DNA of 64,000 nucleotides from Delphinapterus leucas. Lineage: Eukaryota; Chordata; Mammalia; Artiodactyla; Monodontidae. Position numbers and translations under genes: made by a program. The stretch covers positions 23,947,296 to 24,011,295 of the forward strand of contig NW_022098072.1 of assembly GCF_002288925.2 (NCBI RefSeq). The letters are read 5' to 3'. Below the pieces are notes generated by a model, which was not told the DNA's origin, did no database searches, and was given only the letters and a program-made list of their open reading frames with translations. Of this stretch, positions 33,490-44,232 are shown one piece after another. Within the stretch, counting starts at the first letter, position 1. Each line of letters begins with the position of its first letter.

Positions 33490-33903
33490 AGACTGGGGAG
33501 TTGTTCACAGTCCTACTCATGTCCTGATCGAAAGCCTGAGAAAACTGTTGGGAGGAAGAACAACTTTTTTAAAAATAAAAAATTTTTAAAATTTCATTGT
33601 GGTGAGAACACAACAGGAGACCTACCCTCTTAACCAGTTTTGAAGGGCACAATGTGGTATTTTATCTACAGGGAAGAACCACTTTTAAAAGCTCCGTCCT
33701 CTCCCAGCACTCTCGCTGTTGCTCCTCCTCAGGTGGCCTGAACTGCCACCAGAATCGTTCGGAGACGTGTGGCCGGAGAGGAGTGCGAGCAGAAGACCCC
33801 ATCTCCCACCTTAACTTCCTGCCACTTGACGGTCAGCTGGAGACCTCATGGTAGGGGAGAGCTCATGCTTGCTTCTCTGACCAATCCCATCATAAAACTG
33901 TGA
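33490..33903. repeat. Right arm of the inverted repeat pair, interrupted by an insertion
   Basis: This is the reverse-complement partner of 32576-32870. Compared with the left arm it carries an extra block of about 100 bases at 33574-33670, flanked by near-copies of a GGAAGAAC-ACTTTT motif (about 33553 and 33672). That pattern fits a later insertion with target-site duplication. The block ('cattgtggtgagaacacaac', 'ctaccctcttaaccag') resembles old L1-derived sequence. The outer end of the arm is cut by the SINE at 33915. Confidence 0.75.
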
Positions 33904-33906
33904 TGG

Positions 33907-33938
<32 letters not shown>

Positions 33939-34147
33939 TGTGGTATGCGGGCCTCTCACTGTCGTGGCCTCTCCCGTTGCAGAGCACAGGCTCCGGACAC
34001 ACAGGCCCAGCGGCCATGGCTCACAGGCCCAGCCGCTCCGTGGCATGTGGGATCTTCCTGGACCGGGGCACGAACCCGTGTCCCCTGCATCGGCAGGCGG
34101 ACTCTCAACCACTGCGCCACCAGGGAAGCCCGTGATCGTTTTTTTTT
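33900..34147 (-). mobile_element. CHR-type SINE (cetacean-like) with target-site duplication
   Basis: The element body is 33915-34131, read on the minus strand. It begins with GGGCTTCCCTGGTGGCGCAG, a tRNA-derived head with an A box (TGGCGCAGTGGTTGAG) and a B box (GGTTCGTGCC). A GC-rich tRNA-unrelated body follows, and an A-rich tail appears as T/G runs at 33915-33940. It is flanked by GTGATGGTTTTTTTT (33900-33914) and GTGATCGTTTTTTTT (from 34132). The body is close to the cetacean consensus. Such SINEs are copied by L1 proteins and carry an internal RNA polymerase III promoter. This is the best taxonomic marker in the window. Confidence 0.93.
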
Positions 34148-34549
34148 AAGTGAAAAAATTTAAGCCCAAGAATGACATGCTCATATTTTCATTTAAAGAG
34201 TTTAAAAAGTACCAAATATAATAATTACAGTAAAATAGGAAATTACAGCTATCACACAAGAAGGAAGTGAGGGGCACCAGGAATCATACCACTCTGGGGC
34301 AATGACTGACAACACTGAGAATGTTTGGGTGTAAATGTAACCTTCAGGCTTTTGTTACATCTATGTTGATGGATTCCATCTGTTTTTATATTTTATGTAT
34401 TCCGTTATATATACATAGATTTTTGTGCATGTAAAATATATTTTAATATATATCCATTTTACAGATTCCATCTCCTTTTTTCTTGCAGAAATGAATCAAA
34501 CTGTATATAATATTTTAAACTTTTTCTCCATGTCACTGTAACTCCAGTG
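34148..34549. other. Intergenic sequence, AT-rich
   Basis: This is AT-rich DNA without a nameable feature. An AT run with TATATA motifs lies near 34405-34450. Weak L2-like wording ('agaatgacatgctcatattt') occurs near 34170-34200. Confidence 0.3.
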
Positions 34550-34700
34550 TTACTGTGAGTAGCTCACAGTGTTCGGATTGGCATTTTGGGAGGATTGGCT
34601 AGTGTGGATAAGGGCAGTGCTGAGGGACCAGTAGGAGGTTGGGAAGCCCTTTCTTCTTATACTGGCTCTGTCAGCTCCAAGGGCAGGGACTGTACCGGTG
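34550..34700. repeat. Third related segment, inverted copy of 33395-33530
   Basis: Read on the minus strand, this segment resembles the plus strand at about 33395-33530. Both translate to a similar short string (RR..FP.SYWSL.T, then SSQN), and both share 'cctcctactggtc' type wording. This suggests that the unknown repeat represented by the inverted arms has a longer unit, with a third partial copy here. Confidence 0.55.
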
Positions 34701-35525
34701 AAGAGGGGGCTCAGAGAGCATTTAGGAATGATAACAGAAATGAGGATGTTCTTATGCAAGTCGTTCATCCTGATGGAGAAAGGGTGAAACCAACAGGTAA
34801 GAGAGAATGGTCCTAATAAGGATTATCAACTGCCTCAGCTGTGACCTTCCTTTAGGTCTGCTGGAATAATTACTTCATCAGGCTAAAGGGAAGTGATGGA
34901 TGCTCTGTGGTAATGTAATCAACCGAGTACAGAGGCATCAGCATCCGTTAACTCAGTGATGAGATCAGTAGAAAATAGGAGCACCTGGGACTTGATAATG
35001 AAATTAAGGAGAATTGGGCAACATTCAAAAGAGGAGGCCTGAAAAATGGGCTTTTTGTGTCCTTGCACACACCCCACCCCCAGCACCACAAAAGGAGGAG
35101 AAGATTCTTTAAGAGAAGTTTTGCTGTCACCATGGTGGGCATATAAGCAGGGAGGAGGGCTAAAATATGTCCTAACTTGCTTTGTGTGAGCAGCTGCAGA
35201 CCAGCTAACTCAAAAGTTCCACAGTCTAGCTCTGCATCCCATGCATTATCCTCTAGAAAACGCATACTGGACATGCTCACCTTGGGAAATCAACTGACTT
35301 TGGAAAAAATATTTCAGAATAGGGAGCACATAACCATAACAATGCCTTATATTTGCACGGTGCCTTATAGTTTGGAGTTGAAATACAGTTACTGTTCCTC
35401 TAACAAGTGAGAAACTGATCCGATTCTAAAAGTTCAGTTGTACGGATTCTGACCTTTAGAAGAAAGATTCTCAAGTCACTGTCCAGCACATCCCTTAGGT
35501 GGTCTACAGCCCCTGAATATTTAAC
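34701..35525. other. Intergenic sequence, no clear feature
   Basis: No repeat or gene structure that I can name. Confidence 0.35.
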
Positions 35526-35529
35526 ACTC

Positions 35530-36370
35530 TAAATAAGATTTATTCATCACCCATTCATTCAACAAATATTTTCTGAGTGTCTACTTTGCCATTGGCACTT
35601 TTATAGGCTCTGGGAAAGAGCAAAGGAGAAATCAGATAAAAATTTCTACCTTCATGAAGTTTACATTCTAACTGAGGCACAGGTAGGAGAAAGAATAAAC
35701 AAGCAAGAGAAATATGTATGCATGGAATACATTCTGTCAAATGGTAAGTGCTATGGAGAAAAATGAAGTTGCTGTGGGATAGAGAGTGAAGGCTGCAGAG
35801 GGGGAAGGTGCTGGCCTTGTTGAGGAAGAGGCTAGAATGAAGTGATGGAGGTAAAGAGTAGTTGGAGACAGTGTCAGAAAGGCAGGGGGCCACTGAGGTG
35901 GGTTATGTAGGACCTTTGAGATCATTGTGACAACTCTGGCTTCTGTCCTGAGTGAGATGGGAAGTATTTGGATGTTCTTTGCACACAAGTGATATGATTT
36001 GACTTATTTTGTCTGCCATGTGGGAAATAGACTTTAGGGAAAGAGATGAGGGAGGAAGTAGGGGGACTATGCAGAGGCTCTTGCAATAATACAGGTGAGA
36101 GATGATGGTGGCTTGGTCCACAATGTTAGCAATAGATGTGAGAAGCCTTCAAATTCTGGATTTATTTTGAATGTAGAACCAATGACATTTGCTGGATATG
36201 AAGAATGAGAGTGAGAAAGGACTCAAGGCTGAAGTCCATGTTGTTTGGCCTGAACAGACTTAAATGATTGATTTGCCATTACTAACATGGGAAGGAAAAT
36301 TGGAGGTGCAAGTTGGCAATGGAGATGATGAAGAGTTTAGTTTTGGACAAGTTTTTTTTGAGATGCTTCT
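35530..36370 (-). mobile_element. L2 LINE (CR1 clade) with reverse-transcriptase C-terminus, antisense
   Basis: On the minus strand, 36121 downwards translates to DQATIISHLYYCKSL, matching the L2/CR1 RT C-terminal motif pattern (DQATxISHLDYCNSL), followed by further L2-like wording as far as the 3' end at about 35540. There the plus strand shows the reversed L2 terminus, 'attcattcaacaaatatttt' and 'cttcatgaagtttacattct'. Similarity upstream of the RT C-terminus extends to about 36370 ('ttttggacaagttttttttg'). Stops and frame shifts break the frame. L2 stopped moving before placental mammals diversified. Confidence 0.85.
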
Positions 36371-36479
36371 TAGATTGGATTCTTACACTGTATTCCTTCC
36401 TTTTTTTAAATACTTGTTTTTAAAACATTATAAATTCATAATACATAATGCATCAGGCACAAACTGTCTTTTTACTTGG

Positions 36480-37025
36480 GATCTACAAGGCACTGTGGGT
36501 AATACTGTAGATAATACTATGGGATGACCTTACAGTCTAGTAAGGGAGGTTTGTAGCACGTGGGTAACATCAGGTGGTCAAGATGGGCGTAAATCCATTG
36601 CTTTAAGCAGAAAGGGACCCCTTTGAGCTCAATAAGAAGAGAAGGTATTATAGATTTGAGCTGGATCTCCACACAGGTATAGGAATTAGATATGGAAAGA
36701 CTGGTGGGGGAAGGGCATGGAGAAGGGAATGTTACGCAAATGGAACAGCATAGACACAGGAATAGGAGAGTGAAAATACATGCACATTCAGGCAAGGGCA
36801 GACTGGGTGAGTCATTGGGTGAAGTTTTTTTGGGTGAATAATTGGAGATAATATGATATGGATAGGTATGGAGCTGATTACTAGTTTACTACTAGAAGAG
36901 AGTGAGAGGCTCACAGAGGGGTTAATCAAATAACCATGGGGAGAGAGCACTGAAGTGGAGAGACTGGAGCCTGGGGGACCAGTTGGGAGACTGTTGCAAT
37001 AACAGTCTAGGCCTCAGCTGACAAA
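36480..37025 (-). repeat. Second L2-like LINE fragment, antisense
   Basis: Diverged reversed L2 wording: 'cttacagtctagtaaggga', 'aaatggaacagcatagacac', 'agcctgggggaccagttggg', 'gactgttgcaataacagtct'. It follows the first L2 copy in the same orientation and may be part of a broken or duplicated element. Confidence 0.5.
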
Positions 37026-37737
37026 TAGAATAATGTTTATGAACTGTCACTGTGTCCCCCAAACACAACTCCCCATCCTTGGACCAATCCAGTTGCATCA
37101 CAGACATCTCAATTTGTAAAACCAATATTTCCTTGAAACTGAGGTGAGTTTTAGCTTGAATAGAGTCAGCCCCCTGCCCCTGCCCCCCACCGCCTAGCCT
37201 TGGAAGGAACGGATAGGCCGGAAAGAAAGCAATGTTTGAAACTTGTGTTTCCCAGCCAGCACACACCATCATGAGTTTGCCAAGCCAGTGGAAGGTGTTG
37301 CTTGACAGTAATTCCTTGAGATAGCTTCTATCCATCATATGCATCATCCTTAAGTAAAGTTGATTAATTACTGGCCCTGGGTTTACTTTGACTATTTTGA
37401 CTACTTCCAAATGGCCACTAATGGTTTTCTCCCTTCCTCTCTCTTTTGTTCTTGCTTTCTTTTCTTCTTCTCCTTTTTTAGTCCCCATTTGCTTTCTCAA
37501 AAGTCCCACACTGTCTTAAATTATATTTATCTCAAGCTAAGTACATATTTCCTTTACTTAATAAAAAGATACTTTCCTATTAAATCAGCTCCCAAAACCT
37601 CTTTTCTTTTTAATAATTAAAGAAGAATATGTAAAAACAAACAATTCTGATATTTGGGATTGTAGTTCATGTAGTTTCTTACTAATAAAGTGACCCATCA
37701 ACATAGGTTCTCACCTTTAAGTACAGCCACATTTCTT
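37026..37737. other. Intergenic sequence, possible old repeat
   Basis: The stretch 37035-37165 ('gaactgtcactgtgtccccc' etc.) looks like an old interspersed repeat that I cannot name. The 195-codon minus-strand frame (36922-37509) runs through it and the L2 fragment and is not a gene. Confidence 0.3.
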
Positions 37738-38153
37738 TATTGGGATTTCATTTTATTTATTTATTTATTTATTTATTTATGGCTACATTTGGTCTTAGTT
37801 GCAGCATGCGGGATCTTCAATGAGGCATGTGGGATCTTTCGTTGCAGCACGAGGGCTTCTCTCTAGTTGTGGCATGCAGGTTTTCTCTTCTCTGGTTGTG
37901 GCACGCAGGCTCCAGGGCACCTGGGCTCTGTAGTTGTGACGCATGGGTTCCAGAGCCCGTGGGCTCTGTAGTTTGTGGCATGCAGGCTCTCTAGTTGAGG
38001 CACATGAGCTCATTAGTTGTGGCACGCAGGCTTAGTTGCCTGGTGGCATGTGGGATCTTAGTTCCCTGGCCAGGGATCAAACTGGCGTCCCCTGCATTGG
38101 AAGGCAGATTCTTTACCACTGGACCACCAAGGAAGTCCCTCTATTGGGATTTC
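37738..38153 (-). mobile_element. CHR-2-like SINE with internal repeats and target-site duplication
   Basis: The body is 37750-38141, with its head at the right (GGGACTTCCTTGGTGGTCCA on the minus strand, then the B-box-like GATCCCTGGCC region) and a (TTTA)n tail at 37750-37780. TATTGGGATTTC flanks it at 37738-37749 and 38142-38153. The middle holds several degenerate copies of a TAGTTGTGGCA(C/T)GCAGG unit, making it longer than the compact SINE at 33915. It belongs to the CHR group shared by whales, hippos and ruminants. Confidence 0.9.
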
Positions 38154-38329
38154 TAAACTAGTTTTCACCCTAATATTGCTGGGACCCTAGAGATACTGAC
38201 GAGAACTCTAGGAGAAATTAAGAGAGCTCTTGGTAACTACTCTTATTTTACTTCCCAGCCCAGTACCTATGCTAGTGTCTCATTGCTCTAGAGGTGGGGT
38301 ACTTGGTTCAGATCTAAATGATTCAGTGG

Positions 38330-38735
38330 AATCCCATTCCATCCTGGAGCATAATTATAGGGTCAGAGATAGTTATGTGATTGACACAGGCTAATCGTGT
38401 GGAAGGAGAGGTGTGCTAGGGTCTTCTGGAAAGAGGCTTTCTCTTTTGTTTGGAGAGAGCCTCTAGAGGTGGGCAGCTCTTATATCTTGCATATGGAAGA
38501 GGGACGTTTTTGCCTTTGCAGTCATTAGCAGTCTCAAGGGAAGCCACCTTTAGGAGAAACTGACCCCATGGAAGATAGTGTGAGGAGAGGAAGAAAATGG
38601 GTCTTGGAAGAAGTTGTTCAGCTGTGAAATCAAACTGAACTCTAAACTTTCCAGTTTCATGGGCCAGGGAATACCTTTTATTGTCAATTTGAGTTAGATT
38701 TTCTGTTACTGAAAACCAAAAGGATTCTGATACAA
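38330..38735 (+). repeat. Possible MaLR/MLT-type LTR remnant
   Basis: The end of the segment, 'gagttagattttctgttact' followed by 'aaccaaaaggattctgatac', resembles the 3' end of MLT-type LTRs. The part before it ('aatcaaactgaactctaaac', 'catgggccagggaatacctt') fits less clearly. Family and left edge are uncertain. Confidence 0.4.
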
Positions 38736-38949
38736 GAACAGTAGGAATTTAAGAAATGTGATTTTGAAAAGGACTGTGATGAGTGTATCAGTGAGAAATA
38801 GGAGGTGGCTGGCAGAGCCACTAACAGGGATGTTAGTCTTCTGGAAGGAGTCAACAGAAAAGCAAAACCTGTATATGCAATATATTGATTTTCTATAAGT
38901 TTGTCAGTTTGGAGACATTTATTAAAAGATAATTTAGATGTAGTTGTTA

Positions 38950-39195
38950 AAAACCCAGCCTACAGATTCAGATTGTCTGTTTTCCTCAATTTTCCTACTT
39001 GCCAGCTGTGTGATCTCGGGATGTTATTTCATTCTCAAAGCCTCAGCTGCCACGTCTGTAAAATGGGGAGTGTACCGACCTCATAGAGTTTTTGTGAGGG
39101 TAAAATAAGATAATGCATATAAATTGCCCAGAACGATGCCTGGCACATAGTGAGCCCTCAATAAACTTTAGCCACTATTATCATTACTACTAATA
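38950..39195 (+). repeat. MIR SINE, nearly complete
   Basis: Ordered MIR motifs: 'gccagctgtgtgatctcggg', 'ctcagctgccacgtctgtaa', 'aatggggagtgtaccgacct', 'cgatgcctggcacatagtga', 'gccctcaataaactttagcc'. Confidence 0.88.
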
Positions 39196-40535
39196 CTAGT
39201 ATTATTCCAGTTGTTATATGAATAATGTGTTCTGGAGTAAACTAGAAGATAGAGAGAGAGATTGATGATAAAGTTAATAAAATTCTCTGTTGCCTATAGC
39301 AATTCAGTAAGTACTCACTTTTCTTTTAGTCATTTTAATATTCAGAAGCTATAGCTGAATATAGATGCTTTATTATCAACATGGTATCTAATATTTGTTA
39401 ACATTTTTCATGGAGGCTGCTACTCAGTCTATCACATGGCTGTGGTCTCATTATCAACCTGAGATAACATCGAGCCCTTCATTATAGGTCCCATCTTACT
39501 CCTTAGCACCATCCAGATAATTCATGGCTCCAACTACTCCGTCCTTAATTACTTGGCTCTTTCAGTCCAAAGTGATTTTAGTATGAATCATGTCCTTACC
39601 TGACTCAGTTCTCTATTTGAATTTTCATTTGTAGACTCAGATATAGTAAAATTCCATAGGAATAAGTTCCTAGAAGTGAACAGGATTTTCTAGGGGACTA
39701 GACCATAATTTAGGGGACAGTTTCCTGTCTGGTATTCTCAGGCAGTCAAATTCAGAATCTATAATTACTAAAACATTTTAGAATTGTGGCATTTTACATA
39801 GGTCTTCATTTCTCTTCATTTTGAGTATGCGGAATGCTGACACCTACAATGTCCCAAATAACTCTCCTGACAACTCTGTGGGGTAAGCATCATCATCCAA
39901 CTTGAAACCGAGGGAAGTGAAAACATCAGGGGGTAGCAGACCAAGCCCCGAAGGCTGATTTTCAAGTTCTCAGCCTGGAGTGATCTCTTCCCATTCCACC
40001 AGGCTCCTGACGTCATCAGTCTTTGACATTTTTAACCTGTACAACCCCAATTAAGTCATAGCTGAGCAGCAAGGACACAAAAATAGCAGCGTTCAAGATT
40101 GCTGTCCATCAGATTTTTAGAGACAGTTCACTTATTATTACTTTTAAATTAACATTTATTAGAAAACAAAAATACCAATGAGAAAAAATTGATTTTGGGA
40201 TCAGCGAGAAGGAATATATGTTTGGAAGGAGACACATTTCATCATTAAACAGCTGAATAAAAATGAAGGCTTATTCTCTTTCTTTGTGAACTGGGATATC
40301 TGAGCACAGACAATTTAAGGACTGGGCGTATCACGGCTCTGGCTTGTATTCTAAGGGAAGAGATCTTCTGGGTGAAAATGATAATGTACTAAAGACCTTA
40401 AAATAAGCATTTCTTCCAGCTAGCTACTGAAGATGAGCCCGTGACATTTCTGTGCTTAATTCAGCGGGATCGCCTTTGGGAAAGGTTTAGTGTGATTTTT
40501 AACCTGGTGTTATGATGAGTGCCGAAAAGCAGATC
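39196..40535. other. Intergenic sequence, one weak MIR
   Basis: A weak reversed MIR may lie at 39830-39960 ('caactctgtggggtaagcat'). The rest has no recognised feature. Confidence 0.35.
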
Positions 40536-40539
40536 TGTA

Positions 40540-40750
40540 GAGGGCCTATGGAAGAGCACAGGGGGGAGAAGAGGCCCTGGCCTGGGGGCTGGAGACCTTG
40601 TGTTTCCATCCCAGGGCTGCCTCTCACTAGTCACAGTCTTGAGCTAGTCTCTTAAGCTCCCTGGCCTTCACTTCTTCCCTCTATAAAATAAAAAGTGAGA
40701 CAGGATGAGCCTGGGGCCCCACCCAGCTTCAGGGCTCCCATGTTCTAGAA
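40540..40750 (+). repeat. MIR SINE
   Basis: 'ggctggagaccttgtgtttc', 'gctgcctctcactagtcaca', 'tcccctggccttcacttctt'-like wording and 'ctataaaataaaaagtgaga' follow the MIR order. Confidence 0.65.
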
Positions 40751-42095
40751 AAGGACCTATCCCCAGATGCTGTGACGATTCTGGCCACGGCCGGGAGCAG
40801 ATGGATGGTTTAGAAAGCAAGGTTGAGAGCACTGTTCCGTGGCCATTCCTGATGGAATAATAAAACCCAGGGTCTAGTAATTTGTGCCTGAAGCTATATT
40901 TTAGGTACCTCAGGAAAGCCTGTAGACAGTTCATGTAATAAATCAAATGCAACAAAGGGGAGAGAAAGATGAGTTATTATTTTAAACTCTGCCAGATTCA
41001 GACCTGTAGACCAGAAAAGAAATAAGGCCACTGGAGACCACAAAAGGAAAAGAATTTAAAAATGTCTCCTGTCCTTAATTCACCCCTCTATTATACAGCC
41101 AGATACAGCTGCCGGGACGTTTAGCCTTAATCAGCCACTGCCTTCATGAAGGGCTGAACTGCCCTAAACCTGTTCAAAGTGGTAGGTCAGGATCCACCTT
41201 GAGGATTCTGGGAACCAGCAGACATTTTGATTCACTGGCGTGCTTTTATGTTTTATTAAGCAGGTGGGTATTGCCTTTACAATTGAAGCAACAGCTCCGT
41301 CCACTTATCTACTCACATGACACTAGCATAGATATGATTCTTTGGATGAAAGTGGAACAATCCAGTGGCCTATCGCTCATTTGAGTCAGTCAATCTAAAC
41401 TCCAATCTGTCAGTCATCAATGCTGCTGTCTCCCATTTTGACACCGTTTTCCTAAGCTCAGAAAGAATTTTTCTCATTAGCTTACAAGTTCCAGCTCCTC
41501 ATTCTGCTTCTTTATGTATTTATTGTTTGAAACATTTTTTATCTGCCAGGACTCATCACCATCTTGCCCATTCTCCACTCACTGCCTCCCTCTGCTCCAA
41601 CTTACAGACTGCCTGGCCTTGATGCAGAATGCCATAGTATAGCATAGACTCTACACATTTCCTCCCTCTTAACTTTATCAGACCCCTCACAAATGCCTGG
41701 CAATCCATTTATTCATCTGTTTCGAGTTATTTTTGCATATTTTTAGAGGCTGTTGTACTGGACTGGCATCGTCGCTCACAAAAATGTGTGTTTTTTGGCA
41801 AATCCTTGTGTAAAATGGGTGGTTAGATTGAATCGTCTCCAAGGCCTCCCCAGCTCTAGAACCGAGTCCATGTTCTGAACCTTCTCAACCTTTCGCAGAT
41901 GCCAGTCACCACTGCCCTCACTCTTAGGGATGACACTGGCTCCTACTTTATTGAGCAACATGATTGGGTTCCCTATTTTTTCCTCCTTTCTGTAATGTTG
42001 CCATGGTTCACTCCCTTCTTTCAGGAAGAGGGGGTTTTGACCCTGTTCAAGGCTAACCCATTCTATTGCACTTGTCTTCCCTTTTCTCCAGTGAT
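40751..42095. other. Intergenic sequence, few remnants
   Basis: Short L2-like wording occurs near 41470-41640 ('tgcccattctccactcactg'). No gene structure is seen. Confidence 0.3.
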
Positions 42096-42099
42096 TTTA

Positions 42100-42840
42100 T
42101 ATCTTTTATTGACATATTGAAATTATGAAAGAAATCTATGTTTGAACTTAAGAATTTAAGAATACAGAAGTAATTAAAAGTATATGTACTTACTTCTCTT
42201 GCTCCACTTCTCATCCAATCCTACTCTCCAAAGGTAACTAATTTCCTGAGTAGTCTTCCAGAATTTCTTTCTATGCCCATGCAAACCTATACATACATAT
42301 TTTAAGCATATATATGTATATATAAAACAAATGTGAATCTTTTCACATTTTACTTGTTATTCTGCAACATGTTTTTAAAACTCAACATTCCATTTATCAA
42401 GTATTTATTGAGCACCTACTCTGGGTCAAGCTCTATGCTAGGGCATGGATATACAAGCTGAGAAAACAGACATAGTTCTTGCTCCAGTAGAGCTTACAGT
42501 GCTGTGGAAAGATACTGAGCTTCTTTCCATTTCAGTATATATATATTTTGTTCATTTTTTCTAATGGCTGTGTGGTATCCTATACAAGAGGTCTACCATG
42601 ATTTATTTAAATGTTTCTTTGTTGAAGGGTATTCAGGTTCTCCATTTCTTGCTATTACAATTAGTATTACAATGAATATCCTTGCATACCTGCTTTAGTT
42701 TTTCTGTGGGTCAGAATCATATTAGTGAAATTGCTGGGTTGAAGGGTACGCACACATATAATTTTGACAGATATTGTCACATTGCTCTCTAAAAAGACTT
42801 TATCAATTTATCTTCTATCAACAGCAATCAGACTTCTGAC
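42100..42840 (-). mobile_element. Old L1-derived 3' region, antisense, with nested L2 piece
   Basis: The plus strand reads as the reverse of an old L1/HAL1-type 3' region: 'ttctttctatgcccatgcaa', 'aatggctgtgtggtatccta', 'catgatttatttaaatgttt', 'cttgctattacaattagtat', 'gtgaaattgctgggttgaag', 'ttttgacagatattgtcaca'. At 42385-42505 the match is broken by a reversed L2 3' end ('caagtatttattgagcacct', 'gtagagcttacagtgctgtg'). Confidence 0.65.
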
Positions 42841-43690
42841 CTCAGTCCTCCAGCTTCTTTGAAATGTTACTTTATCAACTATCTCCCTTTTAACTTACAT
42901 CTGGAGTCACTTCCTTTGCCTACAAAAAAGCTTAGGCCATCCTACATCTTAAAAATGTGAATACTCCCTGTATTCTCTTTCTTAAGTTACCAACCTATCT
43001 TTCTCATTCCTTTCATCACTGACATACTAAGTCAGTGCTCCTTGGCCATACGTTCCTCGGTACCCCTTCAATTCTTAGCCTTTTTTATAAGGCTTAGGTT
43101 CTCACCATAACACCATCCCTGTTCTCTAGAAGGTCCTCAGTCACCTCAGATCACATCATTCAATGACCTTATTATCTCTGGTCTTCATCTTTTCAATCTC
43201 TGGGTGGCATTTCTTCCTTGTTAAGACTGTCTCCTCTTCTTGCTTCTAAAGGAACATACATCTCTTGTTCTCTTCTAAACTCTCTGATTAGACTCCCTAA
43301 ATACAGTGAGACGTTCTGCCTTTGGCACTCTTTCCTCTCTTTTATCAGTTCCTTCCCAATTTAATCTATTGCCCTGGCTTTAATTGTTGCTTCTGTATAT
43401 GACTATGAAATCTTCATCTCTGGTCAGGACCATTCTAGTAAGCTGTAGTCCTGAATTTCCCACTGGTGGACAGTTATACCCCAAAAAGGATCTTCACATC
43501 AAACTTAGTATGCTCAGAATGGGACTCCTCATTCTGCCACACCTGAAAACTTCTTCATGCTTCCTTTCTTATTAAAAGAACCATCGTTTTTCCAATCAGC
43601 CAGCCTCAACATGTAAACACAATTTTTACTACTTTCTCCTTTTGAACCTCATTTCCTATCTATTGCCAAGTCAATAGATTATACTAAAGC
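42841..43690 (+). repeat. L2-type LINE fragment, sense
   Basis: Diverged L2 ORF2 wording: 'tagtatgctcagaatgggac', 'ctcctcattctgccacacct', 'tttttccaatcagccag', and 'cctatctattgccaagtcaa'. The small frame at 43384-43575 (KLSMLRMGLLILPHLK) corresponds to the L2 'LNMSKTELLIF' region. Confidence 0.55.
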
Positions 43691-43821
43691 AGCATTTCAC
43701 AAAGCAGCATCTTACAGATAATGGGATAAACAAGAGCTAAAAAAAAAAAAAACAAACAGCAATACTTCTCAGAGCCTTGTATTGTGAGTCACTGGTCCTA
43801 TGCATTTCTCCACTTATTAGA

Positions 43822-44232
43822 CCAAGGAACACTTCTTTTTTTTGTGTGTGTTATAAGTACATTTCTTTTCTTTCTTTTAAATTTATTTATTTTTGGCTGT
43901 GTTGAGTCTTCATTGCTGGGTGCGGGCTTTCTCTAGTTGCGGTGAGTGGGGGCTACTCTTCATTGCGGTGTGCAGGCTTCTCATTGCTGTGGCTTCCCTT
44001 GTTGCAGAGCATGGGCTCTAGGCACGTGGGCTTCAGTAGCTGTGGCATGCGGGCCCAGTAGTTGTGTCTCACGGCCTCTAGAGTGCAGGCTCAGTAGTTG
44101 TGGCTCACAGGCTTAGTTGCTCCACAGCATGTGGGATCTTCCCAGACCAGGGCTTAAACCTGCATCCCCTGTATTGGCAGATGGATTCTTAACTACTGCG
44201 CCACCAGGGAAGCCCCAAGGAACACTTCTTTT
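43822..44232 (-). mobile_element. CHR-type SINE with perfect 18-bp target-site duplication
   Basis: The body is about 43840-44214, with its head at the right (GGGGCTTCCCTGGTGGCGCA on the minus strand) and an A-rich tail read as T-rich sequence at 43840-43895. CCAAGGAACACTTCTTTT occurs at 43822-43839 and again, exactly, at 44215-44232. Like the copy at 37750 it is longer than the compact type and contains repeated 'TAGTTGTGGC' units. Confidence 0.93.

Noticed and set aside
34085..34131. tRNA-like A and B boxes (also at the right ends of 38141 and 44214)
   Set aside because: They are the tRNA-derived heads of SINEs without a full cloverleaf, not tRNA genes.
36922..37509. 195-codon minus-strand open frame
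   Set aside because: It spans an L2-like fragment and another old repeat-like stretch. One or so frames of this length are expected by chance in 64 kb, and there is no recognisable domain.
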